Source of the DNA: JAZGGS01 sp963764825
GTDB taxonomy: Bacteria > Bacteroidota > Ignavibacteria > Ignavibacteriales > Ignavibacteriaceae
DNA length: 64,000 bases
Direction: 5' to 3'
Assembly (NCBI GenBank): GCA_963764825.1
Contig: CAVXUA010000016.1
Span: 62,001 to 126,000 of the forward strand
In this document: positions 19,396 through 29,081 of the stretch, piece after piece
Numbering within the stretch: position 1 is the stretch's first letter
Layout: the number at the start of each line of letters is the position of its first letter
The notes under the pieces: generated by a model
Told to the model about the DNA's origin: nothing
The model's database searches: none
Seen by the model: only the letters and a program-made list of their open reading frames with translations
Position numbers and translations under genes: made by a program

Positions 19396-19812
19396 ATGGC
19401 AGAACTAAAAACAAAAAAGAACAAAGCAAGTGTAGAAAAGTTTTTGGATAGCGTGAAAGATGAAAAGAAAAGAGAAGATAGTTATACAGTTTTGAAATTG
19501 ATGAAACAAATTACTAAAGCTGATCCCGAAATGTGGGGAACAAGTATTATCGGGTTTGGAAGTTATCATTACAGGTATGCAAGTGGTAGAGAAGGGGATT
19601 GGTTCGTAACTGGATTTTCTCCGCGTAAGCAAAGCCTAACTCTTTATATAATGTCAGGCTTCTCAAAGTATCATGATTTATTAAAAAAATTAGGAAAGTT
19701 TAAAACGAGTAAAGGCTGCCTCTATATAAATAAAATTGAAGATATAGATATTAAGATTTTAAAGGAGTTAATTAAACAATCTGTTGGGTATCTTAAAAAA
19801 TATAACAAGTAA
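19396..19812 (+). CDS. DUF1801 (YdhG/YjbR-like) protein
   Basis: Intact 138-residue protein with the DUF1801 layout: V-E-K-F-L-D-S-V at the start, then L-M-K-Q-I-T, W-G-T-S-I-I-G-F-G-S-Y-H-Y-R-Y, F-S-P-R-K-Q-S-L-T-L-Y-I and the closing K-G-C-L-Y-I-N-K. The family has a small alpha/beta fold and no established biochemical role. It may be co-transcribed with the 19096 gene (43-base gap). Convergent with the glycosyltransferase on the other strand. Confidence 0.85.
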   Translation: MAELKTKKNKASVEKFLDSVKDEKKREDSYTVLKLMKQITKADPEMWGTSIIGFGSYHYRYASGREGDWFVTGFSPRKQSLTLYIMSGFSKYHDLLKKLGKFKTSKGCLYINKIEDIDIKILKELIKQSVGYLKKYNK

Positions 19813-19850
19813 AAACACTAATATCTCCATCATCAGAATCTTCTGAACCG

Positions 19851-20954
19851 TTAGATTAAGGGAATCATCTCTAACAATTCATTCAATCCTTGAAGGACTT
19901 TCTCAACGGGTAATTCTTTTAGAGTAAGCGGATCATCTGATGATACAATTTTATATTTCACACCATAGGGTGCCCACGTAATTACATTCTCTCCAATCAT
20001 CAAATTTAAAACAGGTGTGCCCATCGCAGAAGCTGCATGCGAAAATGAAGTATCGGGTGTAATGATTAATTTGCTTCTCCGCATCAAAGCCATCAAAACA
20101 CGGAAATCATTCTGACAGGAACCTGTACAACAGAAATATGATTTAACTTCTCAACTATTTGCACCGCTTGTTCGGGTTTTTTAGGATCTGTAATAATAGC
20201 CCAACAATCAATTTGGTTTTTATATCTGTTTACGGCTGTTTGTAAAAATTCAATGTACTTTTCCTGCTGCCATTCACGCCGTTCCAAGCCTGCGGATGAA
20301 TTTACAAGCACAAAGCGCGGATTTTTTGAACCTACTTGTGAAGATATTTTTTTAATAAAGATGTTCGCTTTTTCTTCAACAAGTTTATCTATTGTTATCC
20401 ACGGTGTTTCAATGTGCGATATTTCTTCGCCGGTAATATCTGAAGATAAAATAAAGAGCCGTTTAAGCATGTGTGTTTCCATCTTGGGAGGCAGATCAAC
20501 TATCCGGTTATAAAACGAATTGAATTGCTCCTGGTCGCCTCCTGCACGCGCAGCTTTCGGTCCAATTAACCGTGCAAGAATTCCAAATGTAAAAGAAGGA
20601 TATGCTACCAGGTTACAGATGTAGGTATAATTTTTTTTGCGAAGTTTAAAAATTAATAAGATAATCTTAAAGAAATTTTTCTCGTAGAAGTAAACATTAT
20701 CAACAATAGGATTTTCCTCAAGAGGATTTGCATTTTTCGGATCACAATTACATCAATTTGTACATCAGGATATTTTGCACGAGCTGCACGGAAGAGCGGG
20801 AGTGAAAGAATCATATCGCCCAGATGCCCATATCGAAGAAATAGTATGCGCGAGTATGGTGGGTAAGAATAATCTGTGGCTGCTTAAGGAAAAAATTCAG
20901 GATTGACGAAGTGAAATTCTTTAAACCTGCTTCGAGTTTTTTACTAATGCTCAT
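19851..20954 (-). CDS. Family 9 glycosyltransferase (heptosyltransferase-like), frameshifted
   Basis: About 365 codons. N-terminal G-H-L-G-D-M-I-L-S-L-P-L is the ADP-heptose transferase family opening, and C-terminal T-P-D-T-S-F-S-H-A-A-S-A-M-G-T-P-V is the donor-site motif. The enzyme likely adds heptose or a related sugar to lipopolysaccharide core on the inner face of the membrane. Breaks near 20105, 20750 and 20835 split it. The ATG at 20954 lies 8 bases after the stop of the MsbA-like gene, so they form one operon, consistent with a joint role in making and exporting lipopolysaccharide. Confidence 0.87.
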
Positions 20955-20962
20955 CTTCCTGA

Positions 20963-22837
20963 TCAGGTATTAAACTGTAATTCGTAAAGCTGGCGGTAAC
21001 GCCCGGAGCGCTGCTGTAGCTCATCGTTTGTTCCTTCATCAACTATCTTTCCATCTTCAAGAACAATAATCCTATCGGAATTAACAATGGAAGATAGCCG
21101 GTGGGCTATCATAAAAACTGTGCGGTCTTTCATCAGGTTTTCTATTGCCTGCTGGATAAGAGATTCAGATTCAGAATCAAGCGAAGAAGTTGCTTCATCA
21201 AAAATAAGTATCGGCGGATTTTTTAATATTGCTCTTGCAATAGAAATACGCTGCCGTTGCCCGCCTGATAGCATCATACCACGTTCGCCGATAATCGTGT
21301 CATACTTTTTCGGCATATCTTTTATAAACTCATGGGCGTTTGCAAGATGTGCGACTTTTTCAATCTTATCCAGTGAATAACCTGACATACCGTATGCAAT
21401 ATTATTTGCAACGGTATCATTAAAAAGAATCACTTCCTGCGTTACAATACCGATTAGACCCCGAAGGTCTGAAAGTGTTATATCTTTTACATCAACACCA
21501 TCTATCTTTACTGCTCCTCGGGAAGCATCATAGAAACGCGGAAGTAAATTTACGAGTGTTGTTTTACCCGCGCCGCTGCTTCCAACAAAAGCAATTTTCT
21601 GGTTTTTATTTACATTCAGGTTGATTTCATTTAAAACTAATTTACCTTCCTGTTCGTAACTGAAAGAAACGTTTTCGTAAACTATCCCGCTTGTAAAATC
21701 TGTTTTCTTTAGAGCGTTTGGTTTTTCAATAACAGTTCTTGGCGTATCTAAAATATCAAATGTACGTTTACCTGAAGCGATAGAAATCTGAATATCAGAA
21801 TTTAGTTCTCCGATACTTTTAACCGGTTCCATCAATGCAAAAAGGATAACAAGGAATCGTATAAAATCTTCCGAAGTAAGTGTACCACCCTGCAAAACAA
21901 GGTTACCACCATACCATATAACAACCGAGATAATGCTTGCTCCAATGGTTTCCGACAGAGGGCTGGCGAGCCGCCACATCCTAACCTGTTTTACAATAGA
22001 ACGAAAATGTTCGCTGGTTTTTTTATGAAATTTATTGCTTTCATATTTTTCCATTGCAAAAGCTTTAACTACTTTTATACCTGAAATGGTTTCCTGGAGG
22101 AGAGTAGTTATATCCGCAATACGTTCCTGCACCCTGGTACTCCGTCGTTTCAAACTCATTCCAATTTTACGAATAACAAAACCGGTTATTGGTAAAACAG
22201 TTATAGCAATAAGGGTAATTTGCCAGCTGATGTTGTACAGGATTACCAGGTAGATTACTATCATCAGCGGATCCCGGATTGCCTTGGTAACGCTGCGGTT
22301 GAGAGCAACGTTTAGCTGGTTAATGTCATTTGTAAGGTTTGATATTAATCCACCGGTTTTATGCTTGTGGAAAAATCCAAGGTCTTGCCGGATGATACTA
22401 TCGTAAACCTCTTCGCGCAAATCTTTAACAACCCTCTGCTCAACGTAGGTTATCCAAAAATTTTCCAGGAACTTGAAAAGATTTTTAAGCAGGAAGGCTA
22501 CAAAAATGAAAATGCAGAGCCATTTTAGTGTAGCAAATCGGTCGCCTCTCGGAATAAATTCATCTACTTTAGTTTTCAACCACTCGTTGAGATTAAGTGT
22601 TCCCTCCGGTGTTAACTCATCTGAGGATGAATCCTCAACATGCTCCACTTGCTGAACCGGTTCTTCACTAAAAAATGTAGTAACAACCGGTGCAATCAAC
22701 CACATAGAGAGTGTGCTGGAAACAATAAAGGCTAGGCTAAGGAGAAAAACCAATACCATCTCTTTTATATAAGGTTTGAGATAGGAAAGGATACGTAAGT
22801 AAATCTTAAAATTATTTTCCTTACCAGATTTTGCCAT
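20963..22837 (-). CDS. MsbA-like lipid ABC exporter (fused permease-ATPase)
   Basis: Intact 624-residue half-transporter. Six transmembrane helices occupy about residues 20-355; the nucleotide-binding domain follows with Walker A G-S-S-G-A-G-K-T-T, signature L-S-G-G-Q-R-Q-R-I and Walker B I-L-I-F-D-E-A-T-S-S-L-D. A homodimer would flip lipid A-core or another lipid to the periplasmic leaflet. An acidic insertion (near residues 60-75) sits between helices 1 and 2. On the minus strand a TTGATC and TTATAT pair with a 17-base spacer (22852-22880) may be its promoter, but it would leave a very short leader. Confidence 0.92.
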   Translation of the reverse strand: MAKSGKENNFKIYLRILSYLKPYIKEMVLVFLLSLAFIVSSTLSMWLIAPVVTTFFSEEPVQQVEHVEDSSSDELTPEGTLNLNEWLKTKVDEFIPRGDRFATLKWLCIFIFVAFLLKNLFKFLENFWITYVEQRVVKDLREEVYDSIIRQDLGFFHKHKTGGLISNLTNDINQLNVALNRSVTKAIRDPLMIVIYLVILYNISWQITLIAITVLPITGFVIRKIGMSLKRRSTRVQERIADITTLLQETISGIKVVKAFAMEKYESNKFHKKTSEHFRSIVKQVRMWRLASPLSETIGASIISVVIWYGGNLVLQGGTLTSEDFIRFLVILFALMEPVKSIGELNSDIQISIASGKRTFDILDTPRTVIEKPNALKKTDFTSGIVYENVSFSYEQEGKLVLNEINLNVNKNQKIAFVGSSGAGKTTLVNLLPRFYDASRGAVKIDGVDVKDITLSDLRGLIGIVTQEVILFNDTVANNIAYGMSGYSLDKIEKVAHLANAHEFIKDMPKKYDTIIGERGMMLSGGQRQRISIARAILKNPPILIFDEATSSLDSESESLIQQAIENLMKDRTVFMIAHRLSSIVNSDRIIVLEDGKIVDEGTNDELQQRSGRYRQLYELQFNT

Positions 22838-23174
22838 CGGAAAACTCTAATATATAAGCTGTCAGTTACTAATAGATCAAAATTATTAAGTGGTATATTT
22901 CTTCTAGATTCAGAGAAGAACTGGATCAAGAAAAAACAATACCAAACCACTATTGGTTCTATTTAATAGGTTAAAATTTATACAATAAAATAAGGAATAT
23001 TTGCATCAGTTTGAATTACCCCGAAGAAGATGAAGCCCTTCCGCATTGATCTTATTAGCTTCTTTGGCGGAGTTGTTCTTCGCGACCTTCTGGTTGCGCC
23101 CGCGTTTTAAGAGCTCATCCTAATAGGTGATACCCCGTTCGTTTACTATGAAGCACCCTTGATGACCAGTTAGG
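22838..23174. other. Intergenic region, partly GC-rich
   Basis: The half next to the MsbA-like gene is AT-rich. From about 23010 the sequence becomes clearly richer in G and C, like the beta-propeller gene that follows. I find no complete ORF, terminator or flanking repeat here. It may be the downstream flank of a transferred segment. Confidence 0.4.
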
Positions 23175-24562
23175 CTATTTCTTGAATTTAGTGATCGTGA
23201 GCTGCAACATGTTGCGCACGTTGATGCCTGCTATGTAAATGTTGCCTTCATCATCAACCGTAATAGCTTGACCTTCGCCGAGTATCTGCTGACCATCATC
23301 GTCAACAACAAAACTCTCCCACGTGAGATTGCCTTCCTTGTTGAGTTTACGGACATACATCTGGCTCATCTTGTCCCCAGTGATGTAGATGTTATCTTCT
23401 GTATCCAAAACAAAATCCTTCGGAAAATTCGTTTGTGCTTGTGTGTTCCGCCAAGCAGTAGTCCAGACTAATTCTCCATCGGGTGCGTACTTGATTGTGC
23501 AGTAGTCCTGGGCAGAATCAAGGTTCCAGAGGTATCCTGTCACGATCACATATTCCTCGCTGTCAAGTTGATGCCGATGGGAAGATCACGGTTGTTGTTA
23601 GTGCCGTTCAAGCTATGCGACCATTTCAAGTTGCCGAATTTGTCATACTTCACGGTGGTAATGTCTTGCAGCCCTTCGCTCGACCAGCTTTCTCCCGTAA
23701 CGTAGATATCACCGGCGTTGTCCGTCACAACCGCGTAAGCATAATCACGTTCATCACCGCTTCCATTGAAGTATCGTTCCCAATCAAGAACGAGCACAAT
23801 CTGAATCGAATCTAAGCTCACATAAACCGTGTCCCACTTGTAGCGGACAATACTATAGTCATCGTTAGGATGCGTACTTCTTCCTACAACGATCATGTTG
23901 CCGCTTACATCGAGTGTCATGTCGTTTGGATAATTGCGCCTGTCCCCTCCGGCACCGTTCCAGGAGTGCTTCCAAATGCGCTTTCCCGTGCTGGCGTTGT
24001 ACACTTCAGAGTGATAATCCTCGGCCGTTGCAGGTCCGGCCACATGAACACTCTTACCGGAAACAAAGACCATGTTGTTCCACACTTCAATTCCACAAGG
24101 TTCATCGCCATGACCAGGTTCACTGGTATGTGTAGCAGTCCACAGCACCGAACCGTCAGGACTGTACTTCATCGTCCAGTAATCAGAAGCATCAACACCA
24201 ACAGGAGATTGGTAACTTAGTCCGGTAACATAGATGTTGCCCACGTTATCGAAAGCCATGTCAGCAGGTACGTCATGATAGTTCCCCGGACCAGCGTAGG
24301 TTTGCTCCCAAACGGTGTTCCCTGATCGGTCAAGTTTCAAGAGCAGGAAATCTTCCTCAGCTAGATTCTCACCCTGTACAGTGCCTAATACATATATGTG
24401 TTCACCAACAGCCTGCATCTTCACTACGGTTGGGGGCATAATGGCTCCCGCTTTTTGGTACAGAATTGACCACTGCTGAGCATATTGACCAAAAGCGTTG
24501 CCGTTGAATGTTATGCAACATCCTATGACAGCAATTGGTAGAAAATAAAAAAATGATTTCAT
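23175..24562 (-). CDS. Secreted SBBP-type beta-propeller repeat protein, frameshifted
   Basis: About 462 residues. After a signal peptide (M-K-S-F-F-Y to about residue 25) it consists of beta-propeller blades ending in G-N-I-Y-V-T-G, G-D-I-Y-V-T-G-E-S, D-N-I-Y-I-T-G or G-N-I-Y-I-A-G, each after a D-x-x-G/E-N turn: the SBBP repeat. There is no T9SS sorting domain. One break near 23550 separates the last third. The gene has visibly higher G+C, different codon choice from its neighbours, and a strong ribosome site (AGGAGG five bases before ATG). These suggest recent acquisition. Role unknown; such proteins are usually exported and bind other surface components. Confidence 0.78.
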
Positions 24563-24979
24563 AGCAGCCTCCTATGTAATTTTTAATTCCAATATTAAGT
24601 TATGATTTTTTTTCACATTTATTAATGAATACTATTGAGATATTTTTTGGTGTATATTTATTCTTAGTTGAAAATAAGCCACGCCAGTGGCGGGTAATAA
24701 AGAGAAGCTCCTGAATGTTTAATTTAAATTAAATAAATTTTATAAATCAAAAACAAATTAGTGGGACCCTCTGAAATCAAAGATAATGAAATAGTAAGAG
24801 AAATTCTTCAGTGGTATTTTAATTATATGGTAGAAGAAATGACAGAGATTTCTTATTTTTATATCACATTACGATGCGATTAGGATAATCACCCCTCATT
24901 TTCTTTCCTGCTATCTATATAGACTTGAAATAAGTAGTTTATAAATTTAGATTGCAAACTCATAAAACATTTTCCTCGT
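24563..24979. other. Intergenic region between divergent genes
   Basis: About 417 bases of AT-rich sequence between the beta-propeller gene (minus) and the large outer-membrane-type gene (plus). It contains the short palindrome described separately and a 41-codon GTG frame (24761-24883) that I do not accept as a gene. No clear promoter boxes were found. Confidence 0.45.
24678..24694. repeat. Short GC-rich palindrome
   Basis: GCCACGCCAGTGGCGGG contains CGCCA-G-TGGCG (24682-24692) and, alternatively, GCCAC-gcca-GTGGC. It is GC-rich in an AT-rich spacer and is not followed by a T run on either strand, so it is not a normal terminator. It resembles in style the palindrome inside the coding region at 46733-46748, though the sequences differ. 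Confidence 0.45.
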
Positions 24980-27900
24980 TTGAAACCGGCTTATAATTTA
25001 ATTTTATTGATACTAAGTGTTATGATTTTCTCTGCGGTTCTATTTCCACAGAACAAATATAATACTGTTACTGTTACAGATAGTATTCCGATCAATTTCG
25101 AAAATAGTTATTCAATTTCCGGTGTAGCTATCATTCCATTTTCTGAAACTATTACTCTAAGAGATTCTGTGTTAAAGCGTTTTACAGATTACCAGTTTTT
25201 ATACGCAACAGCTTCGTTTACTTTATCCGATACTCTTCCTTATTCCCTTTTTGATACATTGCTGGTTACTTACCAGGGAGTTAACCTATCACTTCAAAAG
25301 GAATATAAAAAGCGGAGTCTTGTAATCCGCTACAACGAAAAATATGGTGATACTGTTAGGGTAGTTGAAGTTGAAGGCTCCGGATTTACTCCTGAAAGTA
25401 TTTTTGGTGAAGGAATGCAAAAAAGCGGTACACTAATAAGGGGATTTACGGTTGGAACCACTAAAGATTTTTCACTTAACAGTGGATTAAGACTTCAATT
25501 ATCCGGAAGGTTATCAGAAAATATTGAAATTGTTGCTGCACTTTCCGATCAGAACACACCAATTCAGCCGGAGGGAAATACTGAACGGCTTGAAGAGATT
25601 GATAAGGTTTTTATACAGGTTAAACATCCAAATGCTGTTGGCACATTTGGAGATTACCAGCTTAGTAACCGGAACGGAGAGTTTGGGGTTATCAACCGGA
25701 AACTGCAGGGATTGATGGGCAGTTTTAAAATATCTGATTTTACCGGTTATGGTGCTATTGCAACTTCCAGGGGAAAGTTTAATACAAATAATTTCAATGG
25801 GCTCGATGGCGTGCAGGGCCCTTACCAGTTAACCGGGCTGAATGGTGAAAAGTTCATAATTGTAATTGCCGGAACTGAAAAAGTTTATCTTGATGGTATT
25901 GAAATGAAACGCGGTCAGAATAACGATTACATAATTGAATATGCAAACGCTACAATAACTTTCACCCCAAAAAAATTAATTACAAACGCAAGCCGTATAG
26001 CCGTAGATTTTGAATACACGGACCGCAGGTATTCTAGAAATTTTTTAGGCAGCGGAATTACAGCAAACTTTTTTAATGATAAATTAAAGTTTGGTATTCA
26101 ATATCTGCAGGAAGGTGATGACCCGAATGCTCCGGTAGATATTTTACTATCCGAAGAAGATAAAAGAATAATTTCGGAAGCAGGTGATGACCCGGTTAAA
26201 GCTTTCAAATCGGGTGTCTCACTTGCCGAAGAAGATTCGCTTGGTGTAAGAAAAGGAATTTATCAGGCAGTGGATACATTAATTAATAATGAGCCATTCA
26301 CTTATTACATTTATAACCCTGGCGATTCACTAGCAATTTATAATGTTTCTTTCAGTTATATTGCAGAAGGGAGCGGCGATTATGCAAGAGAAGCATTGGG
26401 AAATTTTCGTTTTGTTGGAATTGGGCAGGGAGCGTATCTGCCCGTTATCCTTTTACCAATTCCGCAGCTTAAGCAGATTGGAAATGTTACTGCTTCTTAC
26501 TCTCCGCTGGAAAAAGTTCATATAGATTTAGAATATTCTGGAAGCTTATGGGATAAGAACAGGTTTTCGGATCTTAATGATGGCGATAATTATGGTTATG
26601 CTACTAAAATAGCTTTGCGGATTGATCCCTCCGAAGTAAAAATCGGTTCGATAAATCTTGGTAAAATTGGTTTTTCCTACAAAGATAGATTCATTAATAA
26701 AAAATTCACTTCCACCGATAGATTTAATGAAGTGGAGTTCAACAGGGACTATAATACTTCCGGTTCGCCGGAAAAAGAGGATGAACAGTTCAGGGAAGTT
26801 CGATTAAATCTTATCCCTGTTGATGAACTGAACCTTACTACCTCAGCTGGTTTTTTAAGAAGAGGGGAGAATTTTAAGTCTGATAGGTTCAATAACATCA
26901 TAAAATTTTCTGATAATAAAAAATATAACCTAAACTATAACTTCGATTTTGTTAATACAAAAAATCTATCAAGGTTAAGTAGATGGATAAGACAGTCCGG
27001 CGATGTAAATTATATTCTGTGGAAACTAAAACCAGGGTTTAATTTTCTTGCAGAAAATAAAAAGGATCAACAAAGCAGTAAAGATTCACTTTTATCGGGC
27101 AGTTTAGAATATTATGAACTCAATCCTTATATAGAATTGATTGATCTTGAAGGATTAAAATTTTCAGCAAAGTATTCGCATAGGGATGATTACCTTCCTC
27201 TTAACGGACTTATGGTTAAAGAAGCAATAGCAAAAGCACAAATTTACGATCTTGCATACCGTGGAATTAAAGAAGTTAATACCTCGCTAAACTTTGCTAT
27301 TAGGGATAAAAAATTTACAGATCCATTTAAGGAAAAAGGATTATTAGATACCGAACAAATCCTGATTAGGTCACAATCAAAATTTAATTTTTGGGAGCCG
27401 GTTTTAAACGGTGATTTGTTTTATGAAGTATCTACACAAAAGCAGGCAAAGCTGGAAAAAGTTTTTATTAAAGTGGAACAAGGAACAGGTAATTACAGGT
27501 ACCTCGGTGATCTTAATGGAAACGGTGTTGCAGATGAATCGGAATTTGAGCCAACATTGTATGATGGAGATTATATCATTGTAACAATTCCATCCGATGA
27601 ATTGTTTCCTGTTATCGATTTCAAAACCAATACCCGTTGGAAAATAAAATATGCAGATATATTTTCCAGGAATTCTTTACCCGGAGCCATATTAAAACCT
27701 TTATCGAGTGAAACAGTTTGGAGAATTGAAGAAGTAACGCGGGAGGAAGATCTTTCCAAAATATACCTGATGCAGTTCAGTTTTTTTCAAAAGGAAGGTG
27801 TAACAATTCGAGGTTCCAATTTTTTGCAGCAGGATCTTTTCATAAATGAAAATCAGCAGGAGCTATCGTTCCGTTTCCGGTATGCTCAAAGGTTTTCCAT

Positions 27901-28456
27901 GAATGAGTTTAATACAGGTAATGAAAAAGGGTACAACCGCGAAAGGAGTGTAAGAATAAAATTCAGGATGGTGAAAGAGCTTAGCAATCAAACTGATTTT
28001 GTTAATCTGAAAGATAATGTAACTGCACCTGAAGCATCTACACGAAGCAGGATTGTAACAAATAATAATATTACTTCCGATTTCTCTTACAGACCAGAAA
28101 GAAATATTGAGGTTGGATTTAAATTTAAGGTTGGAAAGAGCGAGGATAACCTTCCAGAAACTCCAACAGTAATAGATTTGAATTCCCAGGTTATAAGATT
28201 TAATTTGTCCTTTGCCGGAACAGGTAGATTGAGATTTGAAGTTGAACGGACTGAATTGAATGCAAACACAACTGAAAATTTTATTCCTTTTGAAATACTT
28301 AGCGGAAACCAGCTTGGTAAAAATTATTTCTGGAGATTAAATTTTGATTACCGTCTTGCTTCATTCCTGCAGACCACAATTAGTTATGATGGCAGAGCGC
28401 AGGGAGGTGGAAGAGTGATCCATACTGCACGGGCAGAAGCGAGAGCGTATTTCTAA
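24980..28456 (+). CDS. Large exported, probably outer-membrane beta-barrel protein, unknown function
   Basis: Intact 1158-residue protein, TTG start, with a signal peptide (residues about 1-24, ending L-F-P-Q-N-K). A first domain (about 25-150) is followed by G-F-T-V-G-T-T-K-D-F-S-L and R-L-S-E-N-I-E-I-V-A-A-L-S-D. Thereafter long amphipathic beta-strands alternate with aspartate/asparagine-rich turns to a C-terminus ending R-A-E-A-R-A-Y-F, a terminal Phe typical of outer-membrane barrels. Near residue 850 there is an EF-hand-type loop, D-L-N-G-N-G-V-A-D-E-S-E-F. Parts recall the style of SprA-type translocon proteins of Bacteroidota, but it is half their size, and I do not claim that identity. 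Confidence 0.7.
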   Translation: MKPAYNLILLILSVMIFSAVLFPQNKYNTVTVTDSIPINFENSYSISGVAIIPFSETITLRDSVLKRFTDYQFLYATASFTLSDTLPYSLFDTLLVTYQGVNLSLQKEYKKRSLVIRYNEKYGDTVRVVEVEGSGFTPESIFGEGMQKSGTLIRGFTVGTTKDFSLNSGLRLQLSGRLSENIEIVAALSDQNTPIQPEGNTERLEEIDKVFIQVKHPNAVGTFGDYQLSNRNGEFGVINRKLQGLMGSFKISDFTGYGAIATSRGKFNTNNFNGLDGVQGPYQLTGLNGEKFIIVIAGTEKVYLDGIEMKRGQNNDYIIEYANATITFTPKKLITNASRIAVDFEYTDRRYSRNFLGSGITANFFNDKLKFGIQYLQEGDDPNAPVDILLSEEDKRIISEAGDDPVKAFKSGVSLAEEDSLGVRKGIYQAVDTLINNEPFTYYIYNPGDSLAIYNVSFSYIAEGSGDYAREALGNFRFVGIGQGAYLPVILLPIPQLKQIGNVTASYSPLEKVHIDLEYSGSLWDKNRFSDLNDGDNYGYATKIALRIDPSEVKIGSINLGKIGFSYKDRFINKKFTSTDRFNEVEFNRDYNTSGSPEKEDEQFREVRLNLIPVDELNLTTSAGFLRRGENFKSDRFNNIIKFSDNKKYNLNYNFDFVNTKNLSRLSRWIRQSGDVNYILWKLKPGFNFLAENKKDQQSSKDSLLSGSLEYYELNPYIELIDLEGLKFSAKYSHRDDYLPLNGLMVKEAIAKAQIYDLAYRGIKEVNTSLNFAIRDKKFTDPFKEKGLLDTEQILIRSQSKFNFWEPVLNGDLFYEVSTQKQAKLEKVFIKVEQGTGNYRYLGDLNGNGVADESEFEPTLYDGDYIIVTIPSDELFPVIDFKTNTRWKIKYADIFSRNSLPGAILKPLSSETVWRIEEVTREEDLSKIYLMQFSFFQKEGVTIRGSNFLQQDLFINENQQELSFRFRYAQRFSMNEFNTGNEKGYNRERSVRIKFRMVKELSNQTDFVNLKDNVTAPEASTRSRIVTNNNITSDFSYRPERNIEVGFKFKVGKSEDNLPETPTVIDLNSQVIRFNLSFAGTGRLRFEVERTELNANTTENFIPFEILSGNQLGKNYFWRLNFDYRLASFLQTTISYDGRAQGGGRVIHTARAEARAYF

Positions 28457-28460
28457 AATA

Positions 28461-28484
28461 ATGCATTCATGCATAATGCATGCA
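28461..28484. repeat. Cluster of overlapping ATGCAT palindromes
   Basis: Within 24 bases the motif ATGCAT occurs three times (at 28461, 28469 and 28476) with an extra TGCA at the end. It lies four bases after the stop of the large outer-membrane-type gene. It has no T run, so it is not a standard terminator. It could be a slippage product or a protein-binding site. Confidence 0.4.
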
Positions 28485-28537
28485 CATAAAAAATATATTT
28501 TAATCAATAAGATTTCCTAACAAAATAAAATTTATAA

Positions 28538-28957
28538 ATGAATATTGTTTCTACAATGATCGAAGCACACATTTTTCGGGAAACAGGGGATGGAATTGAA
28601 TTCTTATTATTGAAGCGATCAAATAACCAAATTTATCCTGGAATATGGCAAATGGTAACTGGTAAAATTGAAGAGAAGGAGAAAGCCCATCAAACAGCTT
28701 TGCGCGAAATAAAAGAGGAAACCGGTTTAATACCAGTTCAATTATGGGTTGCTCCAACAATTAATCCCTTTTACGAACCGAAAAATGAATACATTTGCTT
28801 ACTTCCTGTTTTTGCTGCAAGAGTGGAAGCAAAACCGAATGTGGTTTTAAGCAGGGAACATACAAAATATAAATGGGTCGGTAAAGATGAGGCAAAAAAA
28901 CTACTTGCATGGCCTGGCCAGAGGGATGCTGTTGACATTATCAAGAATACTTCTTAA
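28538..28957 (+). CDS. Nudix hydrolase, dihydroneopterin-triphosphatase-like
   Basis: Intact 139-residue protein with a perfect Nudix box at residues 42-64 (G-x5-E-x7-R-E-I-K-E-E-T-G-L). It would cleave a nucleoside diphosphate linked to X with Mg. The pattern before the box (L-L-L-K-R, W-Q-M-V-T-G) and after it (Y-K-W-V, then A-x-x-L-L-x-W-P-G-Q) is like NudB-type dihydroneopterin triphosphate diphosphatases of folate synthesis. That assignment is tentative. A folate gene (pabBC) lies far away at 53 kb. ATG at 28538 is the first start in frame. Confidence 0.88.
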   Translation: MNIVSTMIEAHIFRETGDGIEFLLLKRSNNQIYPGIWQMVTGKIEEKEKAHQTALREIKEETGLIPVQLWVAPTINPFYEPKNEYICLLPVFAARVEAKPNVVLSREHTKYKWVGKDEAKKLLAWPGQRDAVDIIKNTS

Positions 28958-29081
28958 ATGAAAAAAGTTTCTTCCATTTTGTAGAAATAAAGGTAGAATA
29001 ATCAACTCGTTTTAATTATGCATTCAACATCATTTTAATTATTTTTCATATTCGTTTTTAACCAAAAAACCGGAGAAAAAC

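Noticed and set aside
23870..24220. A 116-codon frame opposite the beta-propeller gene
   Set aside because: Antisense shadow; the minus strand carries a signal peptide, repeats and a strong ribosome site, while the plus-strand frame shows no motif.
24761..24883. A 41-codon GTG frame between the propeller gene and the large outer-membrane gene
   Set aside because: No ribosome site, no known motif, too short to support without conservation data.
24980..28456. Calling the large beta-rich protein a TonB-dependent receptor or SprA
   Set aside because: It lacks a plug domain and TonB box, and it is about half the size of SprA; only a general outer-membrane assignment is supported.
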